In this document: in pieces, positions 30,285-38,806 of the stretch
Layout: each line of letters begins with the position of its first letter
How positions within the stretch are numbered: position 1 is the first letter of the stretch
From: Janthinobacterium sp. 1_2014MBL_MicDiv
GTDB lineage: Bacteria; Pseudomonadota; Gammaproteobacteria; Burkholderiales; Burkholderiaceae_D
Length of the DNA stretch: 64,000 bases
Assembly: GCF_001865675.1 (NCBI RefSeq)
Contig: NZ_CP011319.1
Span: 3,658,001-3,722,000 of the forward strand
Reading direction: 5' to 3'
Made by a program: the position numbers and the translations under genes
Notes under the pieces: model-generated
Databases searched by the model: none
What the model saw: only the letters and a program-made list of their open reading frames with translations
Told to the model about the DNA's origin: nothing

Positions 30285-30944
30285 ATGACAGAACATCAAT
30301 TTGCCGACAGCCGCGCCCTGCACGCACCGTTTGCGCAACAGTTATCCGCCTGTCCGGCCGACGGCGCCCTCGCCTGGCTGACCGCCATCCTCGCCACGCA
30401 GGCGCCCGCACTGCGCTCCGCGAACGCCATCTTGCTGGCCTACACGGGCAACCATGCCGCCATCGGCTGGATCGACGCCAATGTCGGCTCGCCGGTGGCA
30501 GGGCAATGGGGCGTGGCGGCGGCCCTGCTGGACACGCCCTGGCCCCGCATCGCCGGCTGGCTCGGACAAGGCGGCGCGCACCGGCTGATGGCGCTCGACG
30601 CCCTGCTCGCGTATCGCAAGCCAGCGGTCAACATGTCGCCGCTGGAACAGATCGCCGCTCCCGTGCTGGCGCAGGCGCCCGCGCGCGCGGAACTCGACGC
30701 GGCACTGGCAGCCTGCCTGGCCGCGTCCGCCACGCCGCGCATGCAGGCGGCGGTGAACTCCATCGGCAAGCATGCCGGCGAGATCCTGCGCGGCGGCCCA
30801 CGCGGCGTGGCGGTGGCGGACTTGCCGCGCCTGTACCTCGACCCGGCAGCGTTCCAGGATGCGCCTGCCATCCTGGAGCGCCACGAGACGGTGGTGGGCG
30901 GCATGCGGCAAAACCTGCAGAACTTGCTCAAGGGGATATTATGA
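30285..30944 (+). CDS. Unknown protein coupled to a barstar-family protein
   Basis: This 219-residue, Ala/Leu-rich, mostly helical protein starts MTEHQFADSRALHAPFAQQLSACPADGALAWLTAILATQ. Central segments RSANAILLAYTGNHAAIGWIDANVGSPVAGQWGVAAALLDTPWPRI look mixed alpha/beta. No signal peptide, membrane helix or known catalytic motif is seen. Its TGA overlaps the ATG of the barstar-family gene by 4 nt (ATGA), so the two are made together and may act together. I do not recognise the family. The longer frame from 30207 crosses the promoter; the ATG at 30285 was chosen because the conserved-looking sequence starts there. Confidence 0.6.
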   Translation: MTEHQFADSRALHAPFAQQLSACPADGALAWLTAILATQAPALRSANAILLAYTGNHAAIGWIDANVGSPVAGQWGVAAALLDTPWPRIAGWLGQGGAHRLMALDALLAYRKPAVNMSPLEQIAAPVLAQAPARAELDAALAACLAASATPRMQAAVNSIGKHAGEILRGGPRGVAVADLPRLYLDPAAFQDAPAILERHETVVGGMRQNLQNLLKGIL

Positions 30945-31228
30945 GCAGGCCGGCCCATGTCCGCATCGACTTGAGCGAGATCCACTCGCCGCGCCAGTTG
31001 CATGCGGCCCTGGCCGCCGCGCTGGGATTTCCCGCCATCTACGGCATGAACTGGGACGCCTTCTGGGATGCCGTCACGGGCCTGGTGGACATGCCGCAAC
31101 AGCTGGACTTCGCCGGCTGGCAGGCACTGGAAGCGCGCCTGCCGCGCGAGGCCGCCGTGCTGCGGCGCAGCCTGGCGCGCCTGGCCGCCGAGTTCCCCGC
31201 GCTGGCCGCCCACGTACGTTACGCCTGA
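30941..31228 (+). CDS. Barstar-family protein
   Basis: This 95-residue protein matches the barstar (barnase-inhibitor) fold family: VRIDLSEIHSPRQLHAALAAALGFPAIYGMNWDAFWDAVTGLVDMPQQLDF, with the typical Y/GMNWDAFWD segment (residues about 34-44). Barstars inhibit secreted or polymorphic-toxin RNases of the barnase/EndoU type. No barnase-like ORF is in the window, so this may be an orphan immunity protein or a family member with another role (compare YhcO). AAGGGG lies upstream and the start overlaps the previous gene by 4 nt. Confidence 0.85.
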   Translation: MSRPAHVRIDLSEIHSPRQLHAALAAALGFPAIYGMNWDAFWDAVTGLVDMPQQLDFAGWQALEARLPREAAVLRRSLARLAAEFPALAAHVRYA

Positions 31229-31287
31229 AGCAAGGTGTCACCAGTAAACGCTTGACAGGCCGCCCCAACCTCCCTTACATTAAGTGC

Positions 31288-31356
31288 ATGTCCTCCCTCA
31301 AACTTCATTCCCCTTCCCTGCTGTCGCTATCGCGACTACTACTAGCACGCGCATAA
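31288..31356 (+). CDS. leuL: leu operon leader peptide (attenuator)
   Basis: This 22-residue ORF has 8 leucines (residues 4, 6, 11, 12, 14, 17, 18, 19). The last four use CTA, a rare codon in this GC-rich genome, including a CTA CTA CTA run just before the end. It lies about 240 bp before leuA on the same strand. That is the hallmark of a leader peptide on which ribosomes stall when charged tRNA-Leu is scarce. I did not find a canonical terminator with a T-run after it; a perfect 14-bp palindrome (31382-31395) and a stem GCTTGCC/GGCAAGC (31511-31548) could be parts of the switch. Confidence 0.75.
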   Translation: MSSLKLHSPSLLSLSRLLLARA

Positions 31357-31417
31357 GTTTGCCGCATTGCTTCGCCTGGCCACACGCCGGCGTGTTTCAA
31401 AAACCCTGGAAGGTTTG

Positions 31418-31525
31418 ATGATGTTTGCACCATCCCCCGCTACACCCGTAACTTCTGACGCGACCGCCGCTGGCGCCGTTGCCGTGCTTTGCCTGCTAAA
31501 ACTACCGATCGCTTGCCTGGCCTAG
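31418..31525 (+). CDS. Second small ORF in the leuA leader
   Basis: This 35-residue ORF starts with ATGATG, with GGAAGG just upstream. It sits between the leader peptide and leuA. Its C-terminal part is leucine-rich again (VLCLLKLPIACLA, with CTT, CTG, CTA, CTA codons). It may be a second control peptide, or translated only incidentally. No homology is recognised. Confidence 0.4.
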   Translation: MMFAPSPATPVTSDATAAGAVAVLCLLKLPIACLA

Positions 31526-31595
31526 TGTCTCGTGGCCGCCCGGCAAGCTTGCGCCACAACCATTGATTTCCCCCTATCTTCAGGAGTACCCGATC

Positions 31596-33302
31596 ATGAT
31601 GTTGCAGAACCCAGCTTCCAAGTACCGCGCCTTCCCTCCCGTCAAATTGACCGACCGTCAATGGCCGAACCAGATCATCAGCAAGCCGCCTATCTGGATG
31701 AGCACCGACTTGCGCGATGGCAACCAATCGCTGATCGAGCCGATGAGCGCGGAAAAGAAGCTGCGGTTCTTCGACATGCTGATCGCCATCGGCCTGAAGG
31801 AAATCGAAGTGGGCTTCCCTTCCGCCTCGCAGACGGATTTCGACTTCGTGCGCAAGCTCGTCGATGAAAACCGCATCCCGGACGACGTCACCATCATCGT
31901 GCTGACGCAGTCGCGCGAAGAGCTGATCCGCCGCACGGTGGAATCCGTGGCCGGCGCCAAGCGCGCCATCGTCCACCTGTACAACTCCGTGGCGCCCGTG
32001 TTCCGCAAGGTCGTGTTCGGCATGTCGCGCGAGGAAATCACGAACATCGCCACCACCGGCACCACGCTGGTGAAACAACTGGTGGCGCAGCATCCGGAGA
32101 CGGAATGGGGTTTCGAATACACGCCGGAATCGTTCTCCACCACGGAACTCGATTTCTCCAAGCATATCTGCGACGCCGTCAGCGCCATCTGGAAGCCGAC
32201 ACCGGCCAACAAGATGATCATCAACCTGCCGTCGACCGTGGAATGCAGCACGCCCAACGTGTATGCGGACCAGATCGAATGGATGTCGCGCAAACTCGCA
32301 CGCCGCGATTCCATCATCATCAGCGTGCACCCGCATAACGACCGCGGCACGGCCGTCGCGTCGGCCGAGCTGGCCGTGATGGCGGGCGCCGACCGCGTGG
32401 AAGGCTGTTTGTTCGGCAATGGCGAGCGCACCGGCAATGTCGACCTGGTGACCCTGGCCATGAATCTGTACACGCAAGGCGTGCATCCGGGCCTCGATTT
32501 CTCCGACATCGACAGCGTGCGCAAGTGCGTCGAGGAATGCAACCAGCTGCCCGTCCACCCGCGCCACCCGTATGCGGGCGACCTCGTGTTTACGGCGTTC
32601 TCCGGTTCGCACCAGGATGCGATCAAGAAAGGTTTCGCCAAGCAGGAAGCTGGCGCCATCTGGGAAGTGCCTTACCTGCCGATCGACCCGGCCGACCTGG
32701 GCCGCAGCTATGACGCCGTGATCCGCGTCAACAGCCAGTCCGGCAAGGGCGGCATGGCGTACTTGCTGGAGCAGGAATACGGCCTGGTCTTGCCGCGCCG
32801 CCTGCAGATCGAATTCTCGCGCGCCGTGCAAGCCGTGGCCGACGCCACGGGCCGCGAAATCGCCGCGCACGATATCCACGACATCTTCCAGAAGGAATAC
32901 CTGGAGCAGACGGCGCCGTACGCCTACGCTTCGCACCGCATGGTGGAAGACACGAGCAGCGATGAATCCGTGCAGATCGACATCAGCCTGTCGCACCGCC
33001 AGACGCCACTGGCCCTGCAGGGCGGCGGCAACGGCCCCATCGACGCCTTCGTCAATGCGCTCGGCCTCGACATCAAGCTGATGGATTACCATGAACATTC
33101 GATCGGCTCGGGCGCCAATGCGCAGGCCGCCTGCTATGTGGAATTGCGTCTCGATAACGGCCCGACCCTGTTCGGCGCTGCCATCGACAGCAATATCGTC
33201 ACCGCCTCGTTCAAGGCCGTGCTGTCGGCCGTGAACCGCCGCATCAAGCAGACGGACGCGGAAAAAACAACGGCAGCCGAGGTGGCGGCGAACGCCGCCT
33301 GA
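31596..33302 (+). CDS. leuA: 2-isopropylmalate synthase
   Basis: LeuA (568 residues) condenses acetyl-CoA and 2-oxoisovalerate, the first committed step of leucine synthesis. It is the long type with PPIWMSTDLRDGNQSLIEPMS (metal/substrate DGNQ motif) and SVHPHNDRGTAVASAELAVMAGADRVEGCLFGNGERTGNVDL (HxH zinc ligands and GNGERTGN). A C-terminal LeuA regulatory domain for leucine feedback spans about residues 420-545. AGGAG lies 10 nt before the ATG at 31596. Transcription is probably controlled by the upstream leucine-rich leader. A strong terminator follows, so leuA is a single-gene unit. Confidence 0.97.
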   Translation: MMLQNPASKYRAFPPVKLTDRQWPNQIISKPPIWMSTDLRDGNQSLIEPMSAEKKLRFFDMLIAIGLKEIEVGFPSASQTDFDFVRKLVDENRIPDDVTIIVLTQSREELIRRTVESVAGAKRAIVHLYNSVAPVFRKVVFGMSREEITNIATTGTTLVKQLVAQHPETEWGFEYTPESFSTTELDFSKHICDAVSAIWKPTPANKMIINLPSTVECSTPNVYADQIEWMSRKLARRDSIIISVHPHNDRGTAVASAELAVMAGADRVEGCLFGNGERTGNVDLVTLAMNLYTQGVHPGLDFSDIDSVRKCVEECNQLPVHPRHPYAGDLVFTAFSGSHQDAIKKGFAKQEAGAIWEVPYLPIDPADLGRSYDAVIRVNSQSGKGGMAYLLEQEYGLVLPRRLQIEFSRAVQAVADATGREIAAHDIHDIFQKEYLEQTAPYAYASHRMVEDTSSDESVQIDISLSHRQTPLALQGGGNGPIDAFVNALGLDIKLMDYHEHSIGSGANAQAACYVELRLDNGPTLFGAAIDSNIVTASFKAVLSAVNRRIKQTDAEKTTAAEVAANAA

Positions 33303-33330
33303 GTCCTCGTCACGCGCCCTTCATAGGGAG

Positions 33331-33366
33331 AAAAAGCGGTACGGCTTGATCGCCGTGCCGCTTTTT
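33331..33366 (+). terminator. Intrinsic terminator of leuA
   Basis: A 15-nt arm on each side (33331-33345 and 33352-33366, one mismatch) with a TTGATC loop ends in TTTTT on the plus strand and has AAAAA at its start. It could work in both directions. Confidence 0.9.
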
Positions 33367-33471
33367 CATTTCTATGGGGCAATTAGTAGTGCCAATCAGG
33401 TATTGCCCACCGTATAATCAATTCATAACAAGACCACCGGAGACAGATCATTAGCTACCGAGGGAATCACA

Positions 33472-35073
33472 ATGAAATTGACGGATATGAAGATAGGCGC
33501 GCGCCTGGGCGCCGCGTTTGGCGTGGTACTGCTGCTGATGGCGGCACTGGTATTGACGGGCTTGTTGCGCCTGGACAAGATCGGCGCGCTCAGCGACTCC
33601 ATCATCGAACGCGACTGGGCCAAGGCGGACGCCATCGCCACCATCCGCAGCACCACGCGCTCGAACGCGGCGCTCGTGCTGGAACTGTTCATCCATGAAG
33701 ATCCGGCCAGGGCGGCGGCCATCCACGCGGAAATCGACGTCAACAAAGTCACCATCACGCAGGCGCTGGACATTCTCGACCGCCTGATCGTCTTGCCAGA
33801 AGCCAAGCAACTGCTGGCCACCCTGAAACAGCAGCGCAAGGCCTATGTCGTTTCGTTCAGCCAGGCCGACAAGCTGCTGGTGGCGGGAGAGCGCGCACAG
33901 GCGGCCACGCATGTGCGCGACGATACCCTGCCGGCGCTGAGCCGCCTGCAACAAACCGTCAATACCCTGAACGACGTGCAGCGCGGCGTGGTCGTGCATG
34001 GCGGCGACTTGATACACCAGAATATTTCAGCGGCGAATGTGCTGATGGCCAGCTTCGGCGCCACCGCCCTGTTGCTGGGCATCCTCTTTGCCTGGCGGGT
34101 CACGCGCTCGATCACGACGCCCGTCGCCTACGCCTTGCGCGTGGCGCAAGCCGTGGCCGCGGGCGACTTGAGCAGCAAGATCGTGGCCGAGGGCAAGGAT
34201 GAAACGGCCCAGCTGCTGCATGCGCTGCGCGAGATGAACGACAACCTGGCCACCCTGGTGGGGCAGGTGCGCGGCGGCACGTGCACGATTGCCGTGGCGT
34301 CGAGCCAGATTGCCAGCGGCAATGCCGACCTGTCGGCCCGCACCGAGGCGCAGGCCAGCGCGCTGGAAGAGACTGCGTCGTCGATGATCGAACTGACCGG
34401 CACCGTGCGCAGCAACAGCGACAATGCGCGCCAGGCGGACAGCCTGGCCCGTTCCGCCTCCGCCATCGCCCAGCGCGGCGGCACGGCCATGGCCCAGGTG
34501 GTCGACACCATGGACGCCATCAATGCGTCTTCGCGCAAGATCGTCGACATCATCGCCGTCATCGACGGCATTGCCTTCCAGACCAACATCCTGGCCCTGA
34601 ACGCGGCCGTGGAAGCGGCGCGCGCCGGCGAGCAGGGGCGCGGCTTTGCCGTCGTGGCGTCCGAAGTGCGCAACCTGGCGCAGAGGTCTGGCCAGGCGGC
34701 CAGGGAAATCAAGGAACTCATTGCCGACTCCGTCAACCGTGTCGGCCAGGGCGCGCAGCTGGTCAGCCAGGCCGGCGCCACGATGGATGAAGTGGTGGCC
34801 AGCGTGGGCAGAGTGAGCGCCATCGTCGGCGACATCAGCGTCGCCAACCACGAGCAGAGCGAAGGCATCGAACAGATCAATGCAGCCATCATGCAGATGG
34901 ACCAGACGACGCAGCAGAACGCGGCCCTGGTCGAACAGGCGGCCGCGGCGGCGGCGGCCATGCATGAACAGGCGGGCGACCTGGAAACCCTCGTCAGCCA
35001 GTTCAAGCTGGAACAAGGCGGCAAGGACCTGGCGCCGCCCCGCCCTGCACCGGCCGTGCCGCGCTTGCAGTAA
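33472..35073 (+). CDS. Methyl-accepting chemotaxis protein
   Basis: This 533-residue chemoreceptor has a first membrane helix (residues 10-31), a periplasmic four-helix-bundle sensor (about 32-188), a second helix (189-208, VLMASFGATALLLGILFAWRV), a HAMP domain (about 209-262) and a cytoplasmic signalling domain. The kinase-control hairpin is textbook: IDGIAFQTNILALNAAVEAARAGEQGRGFAVVASEVRNLAQRS (about 362-405). There is no C-terminal NWETF-type pentapeptide, so it relies on other receptors for CheR tethering. The ligand is unknown. AGGGAATC lies before the start. No other chemotaxis genes are nearby. Confidence 0.96.
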   Translation: MKLTDMKIGARLGAAFGVVLLLMAALVLTGLLRLDKIGALSDSIIERDWAKADAIATIRSTTRSNAALVLELFIHEDPARAAAIHAEIDVNKVTITQALDILDRLIVLPEAKQLLATLKQQRKAYVVSFSQADKLLVAGERAQAATHVRDDTLPALSRLQQTVNTLNDVQRGVVVHGGDLIHQNISAANVLMASFGATALLLGILFAWRVTRSITTPVAYALRVAQAVAAGDLSSKIVAEGKDETAQLLHALREMNDNLATLVGQVRGGTCTIAVASSQIASGNADLSARTEAQASALEETASSMIELTGTVRSNSDNARQADSLARSASAIAQRGGTAMAQVVDTMDAINASSRKIVDIIAVIDGIAFQTNILALNAAVEAARAGEQGRGFAVVASEVRNLAQRSGQAAREIKELIADSVNRVGQGAQLVSQAGATMDEVVASVGRVSAIVGDISVANHEQSEGIEQINAAIMQMDQTTQQNAALVEQAAAAAAAMHEQAGDLETLVSQFKLEQGGKDLAPPRPAPAVPRLQ

Positions 35074-35078
35074 GCGAG

Positions 35079-36314
35079 TTACTCCACCTGGCGCGCCAGG
35101 CGGATGCCGGAAAATTGCCAGCGCGCGCCAGCCGGAAAGAAATTGCGGTAGCTGGCGCGCGCATGGCCGGCCGGCGTGGCGCAGGACGAGCCGCGCAGCA
35201 CATACTGGTTCAGCATGAACTTGCCGTTGTATTCGCCGAGCGCGCCCGGCGCCGTGCGGTAGCCCGGATATGGCGCGTAGCTGCTGCTCGTCCATTGCCA
35301 GCAATGGCCGAACAGTTGCCGCAGCCCCGTGCCGGGCGTGGCGGCGGCCGGATGCAGCTGGCCGACCTCGACGGCCATGCCTTGCGCGGCCACTTCCCAC
35401 TCCGCTTCCGTCGGCAGACGCGCGCCCGCCCAGTGCGCATAGGCGTCCGCCTCGAACAGCGACAGGTGCGCGGCCGGCGCCAGCGGATCGAGCGGGCGCA
35501 AGCCGAACAAGGTGAATTCCTGCCAGCGGCCCGCCTCATCGCGCTGCCAGTACAGCGGACACTGCAGTCCCTGGCTGCGCACCCAGTCCCAGCCTTCGGC
35601 CAGCCACAGGTGCGCCGCGCGGTAGCCGCCCGCCTCGATGAAGGCCAGGTACTCGCCATTCGTCACCAGCGCGCAGGCCAGCTGGAACGGCGCCACGTAT
35701 TGCGGATGGCGCGGCAATTCATTGTCGAAGCAAAAGCCGTCGCCCGCGTGGCCGATCTGCGCCAGGCCGCCGTCGAAGGCGACCCAGTCGACGGCAACGG
35801 CGGCCTGCTGACCGGACGCGGCAATGGCGCTGTCCAGGTAGGCGGGAAACAGGGGGCTGTGCGCCAGCAGGTGCTTGACGTCCGTCAACAGCAATTCCTG
35901 ATGCTGCTGCTCGTGTTCGAGGCCCAGCGCCAGCAGCATGGTCAGCCGTTCGCGCTCGGGGCGCGCCAGTTCGCCGGCCAGCAGGCGGGCGATGCGCGCA
36001 TCGACATCCATCCGGTAGGCGCGCACGACCTCCATGCCGGGCCGCGTCAGCAAGCCCCGCTGCGCGCGCGGATGCTTGTCGCCGACGCCGTTGTAATAGG
36101 AATTGAACAGCACGCGGAAGGCCGGATGGAATGGCGCGAACGCCGCTTCCATGCTTTCCAGGATAAACGTTTCGAAAAACCAGGTGGTATGCGCGAGGTG
36201 CCATTTCACGGGACTGGCGTCCGGCATCGATTGCGCGCCGCAATCCTCGTCCGACAGCGGTTCGGCCAGCCGCAGCGAGTGCCGGCGCACCTTGTTGTAA
36301 TGATCGATCAGCAT
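35079..36314 (-). CDS. egtB: Ergothioneine biosynthesis protein EgtB (sulfoxide synthase)
   Basis: EgtB (411 residues) is the non-haem iron enzyme that couples trimethylhistidine (hercynine) with a thiol and O2 to give the sulfoxide precursor of ergothioneine. The N-terminal DinB_2 half has iron-ligand motifs WHLAHTTWFFETF and LEHEQQHQELLLTD; the C-terminal half is an FGE-sulfatase domain (GARLPTEAEWEVAAQG, FGHCWQWTSSSYAPYPGYR, LRGSSCATPAGHARASYRNFFP...GIRLAR). It lies 7 bp downstream of egtD in a two-gene operon, and is convergent with the chemoreceptor gene. Confidence 0.95.
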   Translation of the reverse strand: MLIDHYNKVRRHSLRLAEPLSDEDCGAQSMPDASPVKWHLAHTTWFFETFILESMEAAFAPFHPAFRVLFNSYYNGVGDKHPRAQRGLLTRPGMEVVRAYRMDVDARIARLLAGELARPERERLTMLLALGLEHEQQHQELLLTDVKHLLAHSPLFPAYLDSAIAASGQQAAVAVDWVAFDGGLAQIGHAGDGFCFDNELPRHPQYVAPFQLACALVTNGEYLAFIEAGGYRAAHLWLAEGWDWVRSQGLQCPLYWQRDEAGRWQEFTLFGLRPLDPLAPAAHLSLFEADAYAHWAGARLPTEAEWEVAAQGMAVEVGQLHPAAATPGTGLRQLFGHCWQWTSSSYAPYPGYRTAPGALGEYNGKFMLNQYVLRGSSCATPAGHARASYRNFFPAGARWQFSGIRLARQVE

Positions 36315-36321
36315 CTTTTTC

Positions 36322-37311
36322 TTAGTCCCTGATGACGCGCGCGTAAATCACGGCAAACCACTGCTGCGCGTCCATCCAGACTTGCGCCGTGGAAAACCCC
36401 GCCTGCTCCAGCAAGCCGACGAAACCGGCCCGCGTGTATTTATAGCTGTCTTCTGTATGGATGCGCTCGCCTTTCGCGAAGCGGCGCTGGCCACCCTGCC
36501 AGCGCACCAGCTGCTCGCTGCGCGCTTCCAGGTGCATCTCGACGCGGCTTTCGTCGGCATTGAAAAAGCCGTGGTGGCGCCACGCGCGCACGTCGAAATC
36601 GGCGCCGATCAAGCCGTTCACGTGGCGCAGCATATTCAGGTTGAAGGCGGCCGTGACGCCGAGCGCGTCGTCGTAGGCCGCGTCGAGGATGGCGTCGTCC
36701 TTGATCAGGTCGACGCCGATCAGCAAGCCGCCATCGCCGTCGGCATTCGCGCGCAGGCGGCGCAAAAAGGCGACTGCTTGCTCAGGAGCAAAATTGCCGA
36801 TCGACGAGCCGGGATAAAAGAACAGGCGCCGCGCGTCGCGCACGCTGGCCGGCAAATCGAGGCGGCTGGAGAAATCGAGGCCCAGGCCGCTCATCTCGAT
36901 ATGTGGGAAGCGCTGCTGCAAGCGGCTCAATGATTCACTGAGGAAATCATAGGAGATGTCCACGGCCACGTACTGGGCCGGGTGCAGCAGCGGGAACAGG
37001 CTGGCCGCCTTGGCGCAATTGCCCGCGCCCAGGTCGATCAGGGTGCTGCCCGGCCCCACCGCATGCGCGATCTCGGCGCCGTGCTGTGCAAAGATGGCCG
37101 CCTCCGTGCGCGTCGGGTAGTACTCGGGCAAGGCGCAGATGGCCTCGAACAGTTTCGAGCCCAGCGCGTCGTACAGGTACTTGGGCGAGGTCCAGGCGAC
37201 CTGCGCCAGCAAGCCGCTGGCGATCTCGGCGACGGTGGCGGGCGTGGCGCTGGCCGTTGCCCGGCTGGCGGATGGAAAATCGGACTGCTGCTGCGCGAAT
37301 GGCATGGTCAT
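36322..37311 (-). CDS. egtD: L-histidine N-alpha-methyltransferase EgtD
   Basis: EgtD (329 residues) trimethylates histidine to hercynine with SAM. Visible motifs are YLYDALGSKLFEAICALPEYYPTRTE (substrate lid), the SAM site TLIDLGAGNCAKAASLF, YVAVDISYDFL, FFYPGSSIGNF and the late FNLNMLRHVNGLIGADFD. Together with egtB it forms a minimal ergothioneine pathway; egtA, egtC and egtE are absent here, as in many proteobacteria. Ergothioneine is a thiol antioxidant. Confidence 0.96.
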   Translation of the reverse strand: MTMPFAQQQSDFPSASRATASATPATVAEIASGLLAQVAWTSPKYLYDALGSKLFEAICALPEYYPTRTEAAIFAQHGAEIAHAVGPGSTLIDLGAGNCAKAASLFPLLHPAQYVAVDISYDFLSESLSRLQQRFPHIEMSGLGLDFSSRLDLPASVRDARRLFFYPGSSIGNFAPEQAVAFLRRLRANADGDGGLLIGVDLIKDDAILDAAYDDALGVTAAFNLNMLRHVNGLIGADFDVRAWRHHGFFNADESRVEMHLEARSEQLVRWQGGQRRFAKGERIHTEDSYKYTRAGFVGLLEQAGFSTAQVWMDAQQWFAVIYARVIRD

Positions 37312-37644
37312 GGGCTGGCGTCGTCTCTCAAGGTTCTCGATGGGCTTGCTTGACTTGCACCTGGCAACACCCCTGCCGCAGCCTGCGCTGCAAGCCCTGG
37401 CGGGCGCCTTTGCCGATGCCTTTTTCCCATCATAGCGGAATCCTCCAAAGCCAGCCGTGCGGCAGGTAACTTAAGGTCAACACGGGGCCGCGCGAGGCGG
37501 CGCGCACGCAAAAGTGGTATTGCCAAGCAAAAAGGGCAAGCCTGTCGTATACTACACATTGCCGGCCAAACAATCCGCGCGCCATTGTAGTCCCCAGGCC
37601 CCCCTCTCCCCCGCGTGCCTCCCTTTACGATAGTCGTTAACACC
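37312..37644. other. Divergent intergenic region, no gene seen
   Basis: The 333 bp between egtD and the ABC ATPase gene contain no supported ORF or strong hairpin. A TATACT hexamer (37547-37552) could be a -10 for the ATPase gene, but a matching -35 at normal spacing is not seen. Promoters for both genes are presumably here. Confidence 0.4.
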
Positions 37645-38337
37645 ATGCTCGAATTGCGCCATCTGTCGAAGTCCTATGCCAATGCCCGGCCCGTCCTGGC
37701 GAATATTTCCTGCCGCTTCAAGGCGGGGGAATTCATCGCCATCATGGGCGACTCGGGCGTCGGCAAGTCGACCCTGCTGAACCTGATCGCCGGCCTCGAT
37801 ACGCCCGACGCGGGTGCCGAAGCGCACCCTATCCTGGTGGACGGCATCGCCATGTCCAGCCTCGATGACGCCGCCGCGACCCGGCTGCGTCGCGCCCGCA
37901 TGGGCTTTATCTTCCAGGCTTTCCACGTCTTGCCGCACCTGACCCTGCTGCAAAACGTGGCCCTGCCGCTGCTGCTCAACGGCTTGCCCCAGGAGCGTGC
38001 CGCCAGCATGCTCGAGGCGGTCGGACTGGGCGGACGCGGCGGCGATTTTCCGCAGCAATTGTCGGGCGGCGAAATGCAGCGCGTGGCGATCGCCCGCGCG
38101 CTCGTGCACAAGCCCGCGCTGGTGCTGGCCGATGAGCCGACCGGCAACCTCGACCCGGACACGGCGCACGGCATCCTGCAATTGCTGCGCGCCGAGATCA
38201 AGGCCAACGGCAGTTGCGCCATCATGGTCACGCATTCGCTGGCCGCCGCCGAAATGGCGGACAGGACCATGATATTGACCAAAAGCGGATTACAAAATAC
38301 AACAATCGTCAACCGAATTGATCAAACAATCAGTTAA
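37645..38337 (+). CDS. ABC transporter ATP-binding protein, LolD/MacB type
   Basis: This 230-residue ATPase (from ATG 37645) has Walker A GDSGVGKSTLLNL, Q-loop GFIFQAFHVLPHLTLLQNV, signature LSGGEMQRVAIARAL, Walker B LVLADEPTGNLD and the H-loop MVTHS. The PHLTLLQNV and DEPTGNLD patterns place it with the LolD/MacB/FtsE (type VII) group, which works with an FtsX-like permease in lipoprotein sorting, efflux or mechanotransmission. No permease gene lies on either side, so its partner must be elsewhere. The tail (TKSGLQNTTIVNRIDQTIS) is unusual. The longer frame from 37615 is possible; neither start has a clear ribosome site. Confidence 0.9.
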   Translation: MLELRHLSKSYANARPVLANISCRFKAGEFIAIMGDSGVGKSTLLNLIAGLDTPDAGAEAHPILVDGIAMSSLDDAAATRLRRARMGFIFQAFHVLPHLTLLQNVALPLLLNGLPQERAASMLEAVGLGGRGGDFPQQLSGGEMQRVAIARALVHKPALVLADEPTGNLDPDTAHGILQLLRAEIKANGSCAIMVTHSLAAAEMADRTMILTKSGLQNTTIVNRIDQTIS

Positions 38338-38518
38338 TTTAACTGACCATGTGTCACAAGTTTTGTTATCGTAGTATTATTGAAAACACTTGCCTGGTTA
38401 TCAATGTTTTAACGCGAATGTTGTACTACGTCAGCCAGAGAGCCGTACTGCGATGACGAACTATAGCCGGGGCCCGTTTTCCGGGCTCCGTCCCTTGCAT
38501 AACCTGAAGGAGGAGTAA

Positions 38519-38806
38519 ATGAACGTTCGGCAAAAGAAGCTGGAAATGATTGAAGCGATGAACCGGGCGCGTGCGCTCGAACCATCGAGTTTTGTGCCCA
38601 ACAAGCTGCTCGATACCCTGATCGAGAAGATGAATCTGAAAAATGATGCGGAACTGTGCAGAGTACTGGAAGTTCAGCCTCCCATCATCAGCAAGATTCG
38701 GCACGGCAAATTGTCGGTCGGTGCAACGATTTTATTGCGCATGCATGAAAAATCGGACATCACCATCCGCGAACTGAAGGAACTATCGGCTACCCCGGTA
38801 CACTGA
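38519..38806 (+). CDS. Small HTH-like DNA-binding protein
   Basis: This 95-residue protein has a very strong Shine-Dalgarno (AAGGAGGAG). The centre looks like an XRE-type helix-turn-helix: LIEKMNLKNDAELCRVLEVQPPIISKIRHGKLSVGATILLRMHE (residues about 35-78), where NDAELCRVLEV and QPPIISKIRHGK would be the turn and recognition helix. It resembles Cro/CI-like regulators without a sensor domain. The upstream 180 bp is AT-rich and contains a GC hairpin just before the ribosome site (about 38468-38490). It precedes the giant CHAT gene by 288 bp on the same strand and could regulate it, which is an inference from position only. Confidence 0.7.
   Translation: MNVRQKKLEMIEAMNRARALEPSSFVPNKLLDTLIEKMNLKNDAELCRVLEVQPPIISKIRHGKLSVGATILLRMHEKSDITIRELKELSATPVH

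Noticed and set aside
30941..31228. Barnase/barstar toxin-antitoxin pair
   Set aside because: Only the barstar-like half is recognisable; the upstream protein shows no barnase motif, so calling it a toxin would be unsupported.
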